Shown piece by piece: positions 45,648 through 55,167 of a stretch of 64,000 nt of DNA. Source of the stretch: Nocardioides immobilis. GTDB taxonomy: Bacteria > Actinomycetota > Actinomycetes > Propionibacteriales > Nocardioidaceae. The notes below the pieces were generated by a model. The model saw only the letters and a list, made by a program, of their open reading frames with translations. It was not told where the DNA came from and searched no databases. The position numbers were made by a program, and so were the translations under genes. The first letter of the stretch is position 1, and every line of letters starts with the position of its first letter. The DNA lies in NCBI RefSeq assembly GCF_003515065.1, contig NZ_QXGH01000029.1, forward strand, positions 57,903-121,902, read 5' to 3'.

Positions 45648-46424
45648 ATGGAACTCACCGGATCATCCGCGATCGTCACCGGCGGCGCATCAGGCATCGG
45701 GGCCGCGTGCGCGCGCCAGCTCGCCGCCCGCGGCGCGACCGTCGTCGTCGCCGACCTCCAGGCCGACAAGGGTGAGGCCCTTGCCGAGGAGATCAAGGGC
45801 GTCTTCGCCCAGGTCGACGTCACCAACACCGAGCAGATCGCCGCGGCGGTCAAGGCCGCTGCTGAGATCGCTCCGCTGCGTGCCGTCGTCAACTCGGCGG
45901 GCATCGGCTGGGCCCAGCGCACCATCGGCCGTGACGGCACCGTCGAGTCGGCGCACTCGCTCGAGGCCTTCCAGAAGGTCATCGCGATCAACCTGGTCGG
46001 CACCTTCGACATGGTCCGCCAGGCCGCCACCGCGATGAGCCTCAACGACCCCGACGAGGACGGCTGCCGCGGCGCCATCGTCAACATGGCGAGCGTGGCG
46101 GCCTTCGACGGCCAGATCGGCCAGGCGTCGTACTCCGCCTCCAAGGGCGGCGTCGTCGGCATGACCCTCCCGGTCGCGCGCGACCTGTCGGCGGCTGGCA
46201 TCCGCCTCAACACGGTCGCCCCCGGCCTGATCGACACGCCGATCTACGGCGAGGGCCCCGACTCGGACGCGTTCAAGGCCAACCTGGGCCAGAACGTGCT
46301 CTTCCCCAAGCGTCTCGGCAGCGGCGACGAGCTCGCCTCGATGGTGATGGAGTGCCTCACCAACTCCTACATGAACGGCGAGGTCGTCCGCGTCGACGGC
46401 GGCATCCGGATGCCTCCCAAGTAA
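45648..46424 (+). CDS. Type II 3-hydroxyacyl-CoA dehydrogenase-like SDR
   Basis: A 258-residue SDR. TGGASGIGAACARQL is the NAD motif, NSAG the stabilising motif and SYSASKGGV the catalytic Tyr-x3-Lys. The segment GRDGTVESAHSLEAFQKVIAINLVGTFDMVRQAATAM is characteristic of HSD17B10-like 3-hydroxyacyl-CoA dehydrogenases of fatty acid or branched-chain oxidation. ATG 45648 is at the leaderless distance from TATGCT; the in-frame ATG 45636 is inside that box. Confidence 0.92.
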   Translation: MELTGSSAIVTGGASGIGAACARQLAARGATVVVADLQADKGEALAEEIKGVFAQVDVTNTEQIAAAVKAAAEIAPLRAVVNSAGIGWAQRTIGRDGTVESAHSLEAFQKVIAINLVGTFDMVRQAATAMSLNDPDEDGCRGAIVNMASVAAFDGQIGQASYSASKGGVVGMTLPVARDLSAAGIRLNTVAPGLIDTPIYGEGPDSDAFKANLGQNVLFPKRLGSGDELASMVMECLTNSYMNGEVVRVDGGIRMPPK

Positions 46425-46475
46425 CGCGGCAGTTTCCCGGCGCGCAGGAGGAATCAGCGCGACCATGGGCGGAAG

Positions 46476-48746
46476 ATGTCGCGCGCAGGACGGTTTCTCG
46501 TGGTCACCGCGGCCTGGGCGATGCCGGTCGCCTGGATCGCGGTCGCACTGCTGTCCGGACCGTCCGACGGCACCGCTGTCTCGTCGAGCTCGATCGACGA
46601 GGACCAGCGGTGGGGCACGGGAGTCCGGGTGCTGCGTGCGTACGGCGACACGCCGCTGATCGAGGGCGACACCGTCCTCCGGATCGACGGTCGCACCGTC
46701 GAGGACTGGCTGTCGGACGGCGGCTCCGGGAGCTGGTCGGACGGCGACGCGCCGCTGTACGAGATCCGGCGCCCGGCGGCCGAGATCGACCACGAGATCG
46801 ACATCGAGGTGCCGCTCACCCGGTACCCGATCGGCGACGCGATCCTCGCGAACCTCTCCACCGTGTCGCTTGCACCACTGCTGCTGGGCTTCGCCTCGTT
46901 CGCCTTCTGGCGTCGGCCCGGGTCGGCCGCTTCCCGCTCCTTCCTCGCGGGCGCGGCGCTGATGTCCGGCGGGCTGACGTCCTGGCCCCTCGGTCTCGGT
47001 GCCATCGACCTCGCCGGTGCCCGCGGAGTCTGGCCGCAGCTCGTGGGCGAGGGGGCCTTCGCGCTGGGGCTGGGCGCATTGCTGCTCTCCGCCGTCGCCC
47101 TCGGCACGCCGCCGGGATGGCTCCGTCACCGGCCGTGGGTCGTCCCGGCCGTGGTCGCGCTGCCGTACGGCGGCTACCTCGTCTGGGTCCTGACCGTCGT
47201 GAACCGCGCCGACGACCAACCGGACCGACTGCAGGACCTCGTCACGGTGGCCGTCCCTGCGTTGGCCGCTGCCCTGCCGGCGATGCTGCTGGTCCTGGTC
47301 GTGACCTATCTCCGGGCGCAGGACACCGTGGACCGGCTCGCTCTCAGGCTGCTGCTCCTGGCGGTCGTCGGCGGGCTGGCGGCCCGCGTCCTGCTCGTGG
47401 ACCTGCCGGCGGGTCTCGGCGACGCCGCGCTGGTGCCGTGGGAGATCCTCGGTCCCCCGCTGGTCGGGGCCGTGCTGTGCAGCGTGGTGGTCGCGATGCT
47501 GCGCTTCCGGCTCGAGGAGATCGAGCCGACGGTACGGCGCGCGCTGGTGCAGGCGTTGCTCGCGACGCTGGTCGGCAGCGTGTTCGTGGCGGTCGCTGGC
47601 GCAGTCAACCTCGCCTCGGACACGTCCTTCGACGCGATGGTGGCCGGGGGAGTAGTGGCGCTGCTCCTGCTCCCCGTGGCGGTCGGGTTGCAGCGGGCGG
47701 TCCGGCGGCTGGTCTACGGCGACCGTGCCTTCCCCGGCAGGGTGGTCTCCGAGCTGCGACGGCTCGACCCGCTGACGGCGCCGGAGGAGGCGCTCGAGGA
47801 GACGCTCCGCGTGCTCGCTCGCCGGTTGCAGCTCAGCTACGCATCGATCGAGGTCTTCGGTGAGGGCGGGCTCGACCAGATCGAGGCGTCGATCGGCGAG
47901 AAGCGCGGCCGTACGACCGACATCGACCTGGTCGCCGGTGGCGCGACGCTGGGCCGGATGCGGCTCCAGGTCGCCGTCGGTCGTGACCCCTTCGGGCCCG
48001 GCGACCGGCGCCTCCTCGCGGACGTGGGGAGCCAGGTCGGGGCGCTGGTGCAGGCAGTGGCGATCAACCGGGAGCTCCAGCGCTCCCGACAGCGGATCGT
48101 GAGCGCGCGGGAGGAGGAGCGTCGCCGGGTGCGCCGCGACCTCCACGACGGGCTCGGGCCATCGCTGGCGACGCTCGCGATGGGTCTCGACTCTGCCCGC
48201 GACCTGCTCGACGAGGACCCCGCGAAGGCCGCCGTCCTGCTCGGTCAGCTCTCCGACCAGACCCGGGCTGAGATCACTGAGGTACGCCGGGTGATCGACG
48301 GCCTGCGTCCTCCGGCCCTCGACCAGCTCGGCCTCGTCACCGCGCTCCGGCAGCGCGCCGACCAGCACAACCTGGCGGGCGACACGACCGCGCGCGACGG
48401 GCTCGCTTGGTCCGTCGAGGCGGACGACGACCTGGAGCCGCTTCCCGCGGCGGTCGAGGTCGCGGCGTACCGGATCGTGCTCGAGGCGGTTGCCAACGCG
48501 GTCCGGCACAGCGAGGCGGGGAGCTGCGCCGTGTCCCTTCGTCGCGACGGCGATGCACTCCGGATCGAGGTCCGCGACTCCGGGGTCGGAATGCCAGCGG
48601 ACCCAGCCCCCGGTGTCGGCCTGACCTCGATGCGCGAGCGCACCGAGGAGCTGGGCGGCACCTGCACCGTCTCGTCGGCCCCCGGCGGCACGGTGGTCAC
48701 CGTGCGGCTTCCCTTGGGGGCGCCGTCGCAGGAGAGCACGAGGTAG
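46476..48746 (+). CDS. NarL-type sensor histidine kinase with PDZ-like N-terminus
   Basis: A 756-residue membrane kinase. After a first membrane helix (10-28) comes an extracellular segment resembling a PDZ loop (EGDTVLRIDGRTVEDWL), then about seven to eight membrane helices (130-395), a GAF-like segment (430-540), HisKA_3 with the phospho-acceptor His in RRVRRDLHDGLGPSLA, and a HATPase domain (EAVANAVRHSEA and VGLTSMRERTEELGG). The architecture resembles the ComP family. The response regulator begins 3 bases after its stop. The signal is unknown. Confidence 0.9.
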   Translation: MSRAGRFLVVTAAWAMPVAWIAVALLSGPSDGTAVSSSSIDEDQRWGTGVRVLRAYGDTPLIEGDTVLRIDGRTVEDWLSDGGSGSWSDGDAPLYEIRRPAAEIDHEIDIEVPLTRYPIGDAILANLSTVSLAPLLLGFASFAFWRRPGSAASRSFLAGAALMSGGLTSWPLGLGAIDLAGARGVWPQLVGEGAFALGLGALLLSAVALGTPPGWLRHRPWVVPAVVALPYGGYLVWVLTVVNRADDQPDRLQDLVTVAVPALAAALPAMLLVLVVTYLRAQDTVDRLALRLLLLAVVGGLAARVLLVDLPAGLGDAALVPWEILGPPLVGAVLCSVVVAMLRFRLEEIEPTVRRALVQALLATLVGSVFVAVAGAVNLASDTSFDAMVAGGVVALLLLPVAVGLQRAVRRLVYGDRAFPGRVVSELRRLDPLTAPEEALEETLRVLARRLQLSYASIEVFGEGGLDQIEASIGEKRGRTTDIDLVAGGATLGRMRLQVAVGRDPFGPGDRRLLADVGSQVGALVQAVAINRELQRSRQRIVSAREEERRRVRRDLHDGLGPSLATLAMGLDSARDLLDEDPAKAAVLLGQLSDQTRAEITEVRRVIDGLRPPALDQLGLVTALRQRADQHNLAGDTTARDGLAWSVEADDDLEPLPAAVEVAAYRIVLEAVANAVRHSEAGSCAVSLRRDGDALRIEVRDSGVGMPADPAPGVGLTSMRERTEELGGTCTVSSAPGGTVVTVRLPLGAPSQESTR

Positions 48747-48748
48747 GC

Positions 48749-49402
48749 ATGGAACCGTTGCGCGTCATGGTGGTCGACGACCACGACAACTTCCGTCGGG
48801 GCCTGGAGGCGATGCTCACCGCCGCCGACTCCGTCGAGCTCGTCGGCACGGCCGCCGACGGTCGTACGGCGGTCGAGGTGGCTCTCGAGCAGCAGCCCGA
48901 CGTCATCCTGATGGATCTGCACATGCCACGCCTCAACGGCGTCGAGGCGACGGCGCGGATCGTGCAGTCGTCGCCCCACATCGGTGTCCTGGTGCTGACG
49001 ATGATGGAGGACGAGGAATCGGTCTTCGCCGCCATCCGGGCCGGCGCGCGCGGCTACCTGCTCAAGGGTGCGCGACGCAGCGAGATCCTTCGCTCGATCG
49101 AGGCCGTCTCCGCCGGTGAGGTGATCTTCGGTCCGGGCATCGCGGACCGGATGATGTCGTACTTCCGCGGCGTCCGACTGAAGCCGACCTCGCAGACCTT
49201 CCCACAGCTCACCGAACGGGAGCGGATCATCCTCGGGCGGATCGCCGACGGGCTGGAGAACGCTGAGATCGCCCGCGAGCTGGGGCTGTCGGTGAAGACC
49301 GTCCGCAACCACGTCAGCAACATCTTCGCCAAGCTGCAGGTGGCACATCGGGCGCAGGCGGTCATCCTCGCTCGTGAGGCCGGCCTGGAGACACCTGACT
49401 AG
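48749..49402 (+). CDS. LuxR/NarL-type response regulator
   Basis: A 217-residue regulator. The receiver domain begins VMVVDDHDNFRRGLEAML, with the phospho-acceptor Asp in DVILMDLHMP and Lys in YLLKGA. The LuxR helix-turn-helix lies at about 150-210 (LTERERIILGRIADGLENAEIARELGLSVKTVRNHVSNIFAKL). It pairs with the upstream kinase. Its stop codon shares CTAG with the convergent LCP gene. Confidence 0.94.
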   Translation: MEPLRVMVVDDHDNFRRGLEAMLTAADSVELVGTAADGRTAVEVALEQQPDVILMDLHMPRLNGVEATARIVQSSPHIGVLVLTMMEDEESVFAAIRAGARGYLLKGARRSEILRSIEAVSAGEVIFGPGIADRMMSYFRGVRLKPTSQTFPQLTERERIILGRIADGLENAEIARELGLSVKTVRNHVSNIFAKLQVAHRAQAVILAREAGLETPD

Positions 49403-50286
49403 CAGTCGCCATCGACGCGGGCGTCGTCCCGCACGTCGTCGCCGATCCGCCGGGCGGCGTCCGCGTCCGGGATCAGCACCGCGCCACCGCCCGAGGTCGT
49501 CTCGTCGGTGCCGGGGAGGATGCAGGTGGTGACGCGGTCGGGCCGGATCTGGGTGACCGCCTGGGCGAGCCGGTAGAGATCCGTCGGCGGGAGATCGGTG
49601 CTGAGCCCCTGCAGCGCCGCCATGGCGCCACCCTCGATGAAACCCTCCTCGTCCTCGCGCACCAGCAGCTGACGGAGGATGCCGATCATGATCTGCTGCT
49701 GGTTGGCGGAGCGCACGAAGTCGCCGCGGATGAACTCCCGATTGCGCGCGTAGTCCAGCGCCTGGGCGCCGTCGAAGTCGTTGCGTCCCCGTCGTATGCC
49801 GAGGTCGGGCAGCGCCTCGTCAGCGTGAACGGTGATCCCGCCGACCGTGTCGACCAGGTCGCGGAAGGTGTCGAACCCGGCGGCCATGACGTAGTGGGGA
49901 GCGAAGCCCACCAGCTCCTCCACCAGTGCGGCCACTAGCTCCCCGCCGCCTTCCTCATAGGCGGTGTTGATCCGATCGAGCCCGTCCGGAAGCTGCATCC
50001 AGAAGTCACGGGGGATGCCGATGCCGGCCGCGCGGCGGGAGGGGACCTCCAGGCCGACGAGGTGGATGGCGTCGGTGTTGCCCTCGTCGAGGTCCTGCCC
50101 GGGCCGGGCGTCCGAACCCAGCACCAGGATCCACACGACGTCGTCGGCGAAGTCGACGCTCCGGGCGTTCTCGACCTTGGTGAGACTGATCCGGGTGGGG
50201 TGCACTGCGGAGTCCGGGACGACGAGGCAGCCGACGGCGAGAACCACCGCGAGCGACACCAGCCGGGTCAGGGCGCGCCGGCTCAT
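49399..50286 (-). CDS. LytR-CpsA-Psr (LCP) family protein
   Basis: A 295-residue membrane-anchored LCP enzyme that probably attaches undecaprenyl-linked glycopolymers to peptidoglycan. An N-terminal helix (5-25) is followed by LVLGSDARPG, NTDAIHLVGL and GIPRDFWMQLP, and by DALDYARNRE-type arginine motifs (ALDYARNREFIRGDFVRSANQQQIM). ATG 50286 overlaps the last base of the upstream stop. It is the last gene of a four-gene envelope operon. Confidence 0.92.
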   Translation of the reverse strand: MSRRALTRLVSLAVVLAVGCLVVPDSAVHPTRISLTKVENARSVDFADDVVWILVLGSDARPGQDLDEGNTDAIHLVGLEVPSRRAAGIGIPRDFWMQLPDGLDRINTAYEEGGGELVAALVEELVGFAPHYVMAAGFDTFRDLVDTVGGITVHADEALPDLGIRRGRNDFDGAQALDYARNREFIRGDFVRSANQQQIMIGILRQLLVREDEEGFIEGGAMAALQGLSTDLPPTDLYRLAQAVTQIRPDRVTTCILPGTDETTSGGGAVLIPDADAARRIGDDVRDDARVDGDC

Positions 50287-50852
50287 CACGAGACCGCCGC
50301 ATCCAGGGCGCCGCCGTCGTCGAGCTCGACGTCGTACCCGAAGACGGACCAGTTGCCCTGCTCCCGGACGAGCATCAGGCGGCCGCTGAGCGTAGCGGTC
50401 GACGTCGTGCTGTCCTGGGTCACCTCGAACTTGAAGTCGATCGTGGCCGTGGCAGCGAGCACGCCGTCCGGCGGTGCGAACAGCGAGAGCCGGGCGTCCA
50501 GCGCCGAGGCCCGCACCGAGGACGCGTCCTCGAACCCGGTGCCGGTCATTACCTCGATGTGCGTCGCCGCCGAGCGGGCCGCCCGGGGCGTGAAGTCCTC
50601 GAAGGAGGCGACGAAGTCCTGGCGTGGGTAGTCCCCGAGGAATGCGCCCGCGACGTAGCGCGACAGCACGTCGCCGACCTCGGTCTCGACCTCGATCCGG
50701 GTGGCTGCGTCGAGATCGTCCTCGCCGTAGACGAGCTCCAGGTGGAGGGCGACCTCCTCGCCGTTCCCAGGCGGATCGTCCGGCTCGTCTGGCGAGCAGG
50801 AGGCGAGTCCCAGCAGGCAGGCGATCAGTGCGAGGCAGATGCGGACCGGCAT
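50286..50852 (-). CDS. Putative lipoprotein
   Basis: A 188-residue exported lipoprotein; ATG 50852 gives a signal peptide ending LLGLASC with lipidation at Cys18 or so. The mature part is acidic, with an NTF2-like alternation (VLSRYVAGAFLGDYPRQDFVASFEDFTP, then FEVTQDSTTSTATLSGRLMLVREQGNWSVFGYDVEL). It may be an accessory to the LCP enzyme. Longer starts upstream would bury the signal peptide. Confidence 0.78.
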   Translation of the reverse strand: MPVRICLALIACLLGLASCSPDEPDDPPGNGEEVALHLELVYGEDDLDAATRIEVETEVGDVLSRYVAGAFLGDYPRQDFVASFEDFTPRAARSAATHIEVMTGTGFEDASSVRASALDARLSLFAPPDGVLAATATIDFKFEVTQDSTTSTATLSGRLMLVREQGNWSVFGYDVELDDGGALDAAVS

Positions 50853-50932
50853 CCCGGCGGAGCCGGTTCCGCGGATTCTTCCCGGGGCGCAGGCCATGGC
50901 AGCCATGATGACGTATGCCCCCCGACCTGGGC

Positions 50933-52495
50933 TCAACTCGCCGACACCGTGTTGGAGGGCGACAGGTCGAACTCGTCCAGATTGTCGCGGGCGGGGTGCC
51001 GCAGCCCGACCGGGCCGCCGGCGTACCCCAGCAGCAGGTTGTCCGTCACCGTGCGCACGAACCTTCTCGTGCGGTCGCCGAGCGGATGCTCGCAGGAGTC
51101 GATCAGGGCACAGCCCCACCGCAGCGTGCCGGCGGTGAAGACACCTGCGCCGGACGGTGCGGTGTAGTACACCGACTGGCTCGACGTGGCCACGTCGCGG
51201 CAGAGGTACGGAGTGTGGCTCAGCACCTCCAGGGGGCGCGGAGTGAGCCTGCCGGGATAGACCCGGTCGGCCTCGGGGCCGACGAGCCCCTCGAACCGGT
51301 CGCCGTACGTGACTCCGGTCCCGCGGAACGCCCACCAGCGGGGTGAGACCACGACGTAGGCGTGGTCGACCGGGTAGCACTCGTACTGCATGCCCACCAG
51401 GTCCTGCTCGGGGAGGGCGGCGGGCGGGTCCCGGAAACGTGACGTCGCGTTGGCGGGATCCCGGTCCCGGACCGGGTCCAGGTAGGCGTCGCTGCGGTAG
51501 CCGATCACCGTCCGGTCGGGACCGGAGGGTCCCTCGGCGAGGCGGATCCGCCAGTACATCGTGTTGGCGCCGAGGAACGCGAGGTTGGTGCCGGAGTCGC
51601 GAGCCTGCAGCACGGCCCGCCGCATGCCGGTCGTCCAGTACTCGTCGTGACCCATGGAGACGTACCCACGGGCACCGTCCAGCGCCGCCGGTCGGGCATC
51701 GAGGTCGGTGTTCGCGAAGTACGACAGCGGGATCCCCAGACTCTCGGCGCGCATCACGATCGGCAGTGCGGCCGACCGGTAGTCGTTGGCGCCCACGGCG
51801 CCGTTGTACGGGCGGTCGAAGCTGACGGCCCAGCTCCGCGCGTCGCCCTCGGGGCCGTCGGGGCCCTCGTACAGGTTGTAGCCGCCCCACTTGTTGTAGG
51901 CCTGCCAGGTCGTCACCGGCGCCACGAGCGCGACGGTCCCCTCGGCAGTGTGGGACGACACGATGTAGGGCACCTGGGTCTCGGAGCCACTGCCGGTGCG
52001 GAGCTTGAGCACGTAGAAGCCCTCCGGCCAGTCGGTCGTGTCGAGGAGCAGGCTCTGCCGCCACGGTGCGACCACGGTCCGGGTCGCCGCGGGGGCGAGG
52101 ACCGCGTCCGGCTGCTGCTCGCCCGGTTGGCGCCGGGACCGCCAGACGAGGTGTCCCCAGCCACCGCGATAGGCGCCGATACGGTAGGCCGACACCCGCC
52201 AGTCGTCCTCCGACGTCGAGACCTTGAGCCCGACCAGGGACCCCGCCGGTGCGCTGGCCCGCGTCGCGTAGGCCTCGATCCTGCCGTCGAACGCATCAGG
52301 AGACAGCCGCCACTCGCCGCTGCCGCGGAGGTCTTCGGTCGGCTCCTCCTCGGCACCGGTCTCGTCAACGAGCTGTGCTCCTCCGGAGTGTCCCGCCGGC
52401 TCTGTCCGCCGTGTCGGGTCCTCGATCCGCGTGGGTGTGCAGCCGTAGGCCAGGAGCCCTGCGGTCAGGACCGCCGCAACCGTGATCGTCCTCAT
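50933..52495 (-). CDS. Lipoprotein with N,N-dimethylformamidase large-subunit-like domain
   Basis: A 520-residue lipoprotein (signal ending LLAYGC). After an acidic linker the domain from about 60 to the end resembles the C-terminal part of N,N-dimethylformamidase beta subunits (VSTSEDDWRVSAYRIGAYRGGWG, YNKWGGYNLYEG, GHDEYWTTGMRRAVLQARDSGTNLAFLGANTMYWRIRL). Many secreted actinobacterial homologues have no known substrate, so amidase activity is not assured. It starts within the GDPD stop (ATGA). Confidence 0.82.
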   Translation of the reverse strand: MRTITVAAVLTAGLLAYGCTPTRIEDPTRRTEPAGHSGGAQLVDETGAEEEPTEDLRGSGEWRLSPDAFDGRIEAYATRASAPAGSLVGLKVSTSEDDWRVSAYRIGAYRGGWGHLVWRSRRQPGEQQPDAVLAPAATRTVVAPWRQSLLLDTTDWPEGFYVLKLRTGSGSETQVPYIVSSHTAEGTVALVAPVTTWQAYNKWGGYNLYEGPDGPEGDARSWAVSFDRPYNGAVGANDYRSAALPIVMRAESLGIPLSYFANTDLDARPAALDGARGYVSMGHDEYWTTGMRRAVLQARDSGTNLAFLGANTMYWRIRLAEGPSGPDRTVIGYRSDAYLDPVRDRDPANATSRFRDPPAALPEQDLVGMQYECYPVDHAYVVVSPRWWAFRGTGVTYGDRFEGLVGPEADRVYPGRLTPRPLEVLSHTPYLCRDVATSSQSVYYTAPSGAGVFTAGTLRWGCALIDSCEHPLGDRTRRFVRTVTDNLLLGYAGGPVGLRHPARDNLDEFDLSPSNTVSAS

Positions 52496-53322
52496 CGGTG
52501 CGACCCGGTCGTGTGCGGGAGAGCGTCCGCCGCGGCGCCCGGGCGGTCGGTCAGGAACCCGTCGACGCCCGCCTGCCAGAACGTCTCCCAGTCGGCCGGG
52601 CGGTTGCTGGTGCGGCCGTAGACGGTCATGTCGAGCCTGTGCAGCTGGTCGACCAGCCCAGGGGTCGCCTCGTCAGGGTCGATGGTGACGCCGTCGAAAC
52701 GGCCGACTGCGAGATCTGGGGTGCGAGAGCCGCTGATGATGAGCAGGGTCTGCATCCCGGGCGCCACCTGCTCGACGAGCGCGAGCAGGTCCGTCTCGAA
52801 GGAGAGGAACTGGGCGCGGAGCTCCAGGCCGCGGTCCTCGATCGCGTCGACGACCTCCCGCGTCCGGTCGGCATCCCAACCGGGCGCCTCCTTGAGCTCG
52901 ACGAGGAGGCTCACGCCGGAGGGTCGGGCCCAGTCCAGGACGTCGGTGAGCGCAGGGATGGGCTCCCGGTGGTGGCGGCCGCGGCAGTTCGTCCTGATCC
53001 AGCCGAGGGTCTTCGCGCGGACCCGGCCGCCGCAGGTCGTGGTCCGGCCCAGTGCGGAGTCGTGCATGACGACGAAGTCGTCGTCGGCGGTGACGCGGAC
53101 GTCGAACTCGACGGCGCCTGCGCCGGCCGCCACCGCGCTGCGCATCGACGCGATGGTGTTCTCGGTGTGTGCGCCCGCTTCGTCCCCGCGGTGCCCGATG
53201 ACGAGGCGATCGCCGTACGCCGTCGCGACGTGGCTCGCGGCGTGCTCCGGTCGATCCGGACCAACCTCGCCGCCGGACGCAAGGATGACCAGCGCGACCG
53301 CTCCCACTGCCGTTGTCCTCAT
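52492..53322 (-). CDS. Secreted glycerophosphodiester phosphodiesterase
   Basis: A 276-residue exported GDPD. A signal segment (1-20) precedes the catalytic HRGDEAGAHTENT, the metal-binding EFDVRVTADDDFVVMHD and LLVELKE. It releases glycerol-3-phosphate from glycerophosphodiesters outside the cell, which could come from lipids or teichoic acids. ATG 53322 follows GGAGG. It is the first gene of the envelope operon, divergent from phoD. Confidence 0.92.
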   Translation of the reverse strand: MRTTAVGAVALVILASGGEVGPDRPEHAASHVATAYGDRLVIGHRGDEAGAHTENTIASMRSAVAAGAGAVEFDVRVTADDDFVVMHDSALGRTTTCGGRVRAKTLGWIRTNCRGRHHREPIPALTDVLDWARPSGVSLLVELKEAPGWDADRTREVVDAIEDRGLELRAQFLSFETDLLALVEQVAPGMQTLLIISGSRTPDLAVGRFDGVTIDPDEATPGLVDQLHRLDMTVYGRTSNRPADWETFWQAGVDGFLTDRPGAAADALPHTTGSHR

Positions 53323-53537
53323 CGGGACCACCTCCTCGCGGTGGCCTGTCCACCGCTGGAGGCGACGCTCCGCCGTCGCGCGTCCCGCGAGATGAGCCTG
53401 CAGTCCCGGTCGTCTCGGGAAGATCAGTCGCCGGCGTCCCGGGTGCGGGACCGGATGGCAAGAGTTGCCCGGCTCGTCACCAGGCCTTCCGCCGCCGCAT
53501 CCCGTTCGGTCGCTCCAGGCCGATTGCGTACGGCGAC

Positions 53538-55151
53538 GTGGCGTTGCTGTGGGACGACCAGACCAGGCTCGGGGAGCTGCGGGTGGGACGACGGACGACC
53601 GTCGCGGGCGGGCTCGGGGTGACCGCGATCCCTGCGCTGGGACTGCTCGCGCGGGGGCCGTCGTTGGTCGGCCGGCGCCGTGACCTGACCTCCGGCGCCC
53701 GGAGCGGCGAGGTGACGACCAGCTCCGCGGTCCTCTGGTCGCGGGCGGCGGAGCCGGGCCGGATGATGGTCCGCCTCGGCAGCGGCGGGCGGCGCCGTAC
53801 GATCCGCGGCCCGTGGACGACGCACCGCACCGATCTCACCGCGCGGATCCACCTGACGGACCTCGCGCCGGGCCGTGAGTACGACGCCACCGTGTGGTTC
53901 GAGGACCACGACGGCACCAAGAGCGCACCCCTGCCGCTCGCCTTCCGCACGGCGCCGATCCACGCCGCGGCGCAGTCGATCGTGTGGTCGGGCGACACCA
54001 ACGGCCAGGGGTGGGGGATCGACCGCGCCCGCGGCGGCATGACGACGTACCGCTCCATGCTCGACGTCCGCCCCGACCTCTTCATCCACGTCGGCGACAC
54101 GATCTACGCCGATGAGCCGATGGTGGAGACCCGGACGGTCGAGGAGGACGGCTCGACCTGGCGCAACGAGCTCACCGCCGAGGTGATGGTCGTGGCGGAG
54201 ACGCTCGCCGACTTCCGCGGCCGGCACCGCTACCCGCTGCGGGACGACAACGTGCGCGACTTCTACTCAGCCGTGCCGTCGGTCGTGCAGTGGGACGACC
54301 ACGAGACCTGCAACAACTGGTGGCCCGGCGAGATCATCGACGACGAGCGCTACACCGAGCGGCGGGCCGACGTCCTGGCGATCCGGGGGCGGCGGGCCTG
54401 GCAGGAGTACCAGCCGGTGCCGGTGAAGCGGCTGGTCCCGCGCGACGGCGACGGGTTCGTGCCGACCCGGATCTACCGCCGGATCCCGCGCGGCCAGCAC
54501 CTCGACCTGTTCCTGCTGGACATGCGCAGCTACCGCGGGCCGAACCCGGACGTCGACCCCGCCGTCGTCCGCAACCGGCTCCAGGTCGGGCTGCTCGGCA
54601 CCGAGCAGGAGGACTGGCTGGTCCGGGAGCTCCGCGCGTCCACGGCGACGTGGAAGGTCATCTCCGTCGACCAGCCGCTGTCGGCCCCGCCGTCGCGGCT
54701 CTACGACCTCGACGGTGTGTCCAACGGCGACCCCGGCCGGCCGCTCGGCCGCGAGCCCGAGATCGGCCGGATCCTGGCGGCGATCAAGCGGCACGGCATC
54801 AAGAACGTCGTCTGGATCACCGCCGACGTCCACTACACCGCCGCCTACCACTACGCGCCGGACCGCGCGACGTTCACCGACTTCGAGCCGTTCTGGGAGT
54901 TCATCTCCGGCCCGCTGATGTGCTCGCCCTTCACCACGCACGACGAGGAGCTCGACCGAACCTTCGGGCCGGAGCCGGTGTTCTCGCACGGCAAGGACGA
55001 GGACTACGACTGGAAGGTCGCGCCGCGGCCGGACAACCAGCACTTCGGGCAGCTCGACCTCGCCGCGTCGGGCGAGCTCACCGTCCGGCTGTACGACGGC
55101 GCCGGCACGGTGCTCTGGCAGCGGACGCTGGAGCCCGAGCCCCTGCGCTGA
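53538..55151 (+). CDS. phoD: PhoD-family alkaline phosphatase, Tat-exported
   Basis: A 537-residue enzyme of the PhoD family that removes phosphate from mono- and diesters using metal ions. A twin-arginine signal is present (VGRRTTVAGGLGVTAIPAL near residue 16), followed by a fibronectin-like N-domain and the phosphatase core (SGDTNGQG, HVGDTIYADE, QWDDHETCNNW, TADVHYTAAYHYAP). The start is uncertain: GTG 53538 places the twin arginines suitably, but earlier GTG codons are in frame. It ends before repeat array B. Confidence 0.85.
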   Translation: MALLWDDQTRLGELRVGRRTTVAGGLGVTAIPALGLLARGPSLVGRRRDLTSGARSGEVTTSSAVLWSRAAEPGRMMVRLGSGGRRRTIRGPWTTHRTDLTARIHLTDLAPGREYDATVWFEDHDGTKSAPLPLAFRTAPIHAAAQSIVWSGDTNGQGWGIDRARGGMTTYRSMLDVRPDLFIHVGDTIYADEPMVETRTVEEDGSTWRNELTAEVMVVAETLADFRGRHRYPLRDDNVRDFYSAVPSVVQWDDHETCNNWWPGEIIDDERYTERRADVLAIRGRRAWQEYQPVPVKRLVPRDGDGFVPTRIYRRIPRGQHLDLFLLDMRSYRGPNPDVDPAVVRNRLQVGLLGTEQEDWLVRELRASTATWKVISVDQPLSAPPSRLYDLDGVSNGDPGRPLGREPEIGRILAAIKRHGIKNVVWITADVHYTAAYHYAPDRATFTDFEPFWEFISGPLMCSPFTTHDEELDRTFGPEPVFSHGKDEDYDWKVAPRPDNQHFGQLDLAASGELTVRLYDGAGTVLWQRTLEPEPLR

Positions 55152-55167
55152 CGCCCTCTGCGCCCTA

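Noticed and set aside
45690..48509. A 939-codon minus-strand frame opposite the SDR and kinase genes
   Set aside because: Composition is typical of a high-GC shadow frame (RDHH/GQ-rich), without domains; the plus-strand genes are clear.
53313..53537. Longer PhoD N-terminus
   Set aside because: The added 75 residues are low-complexity and would put the twin-arginine signal far from the N-terminus.
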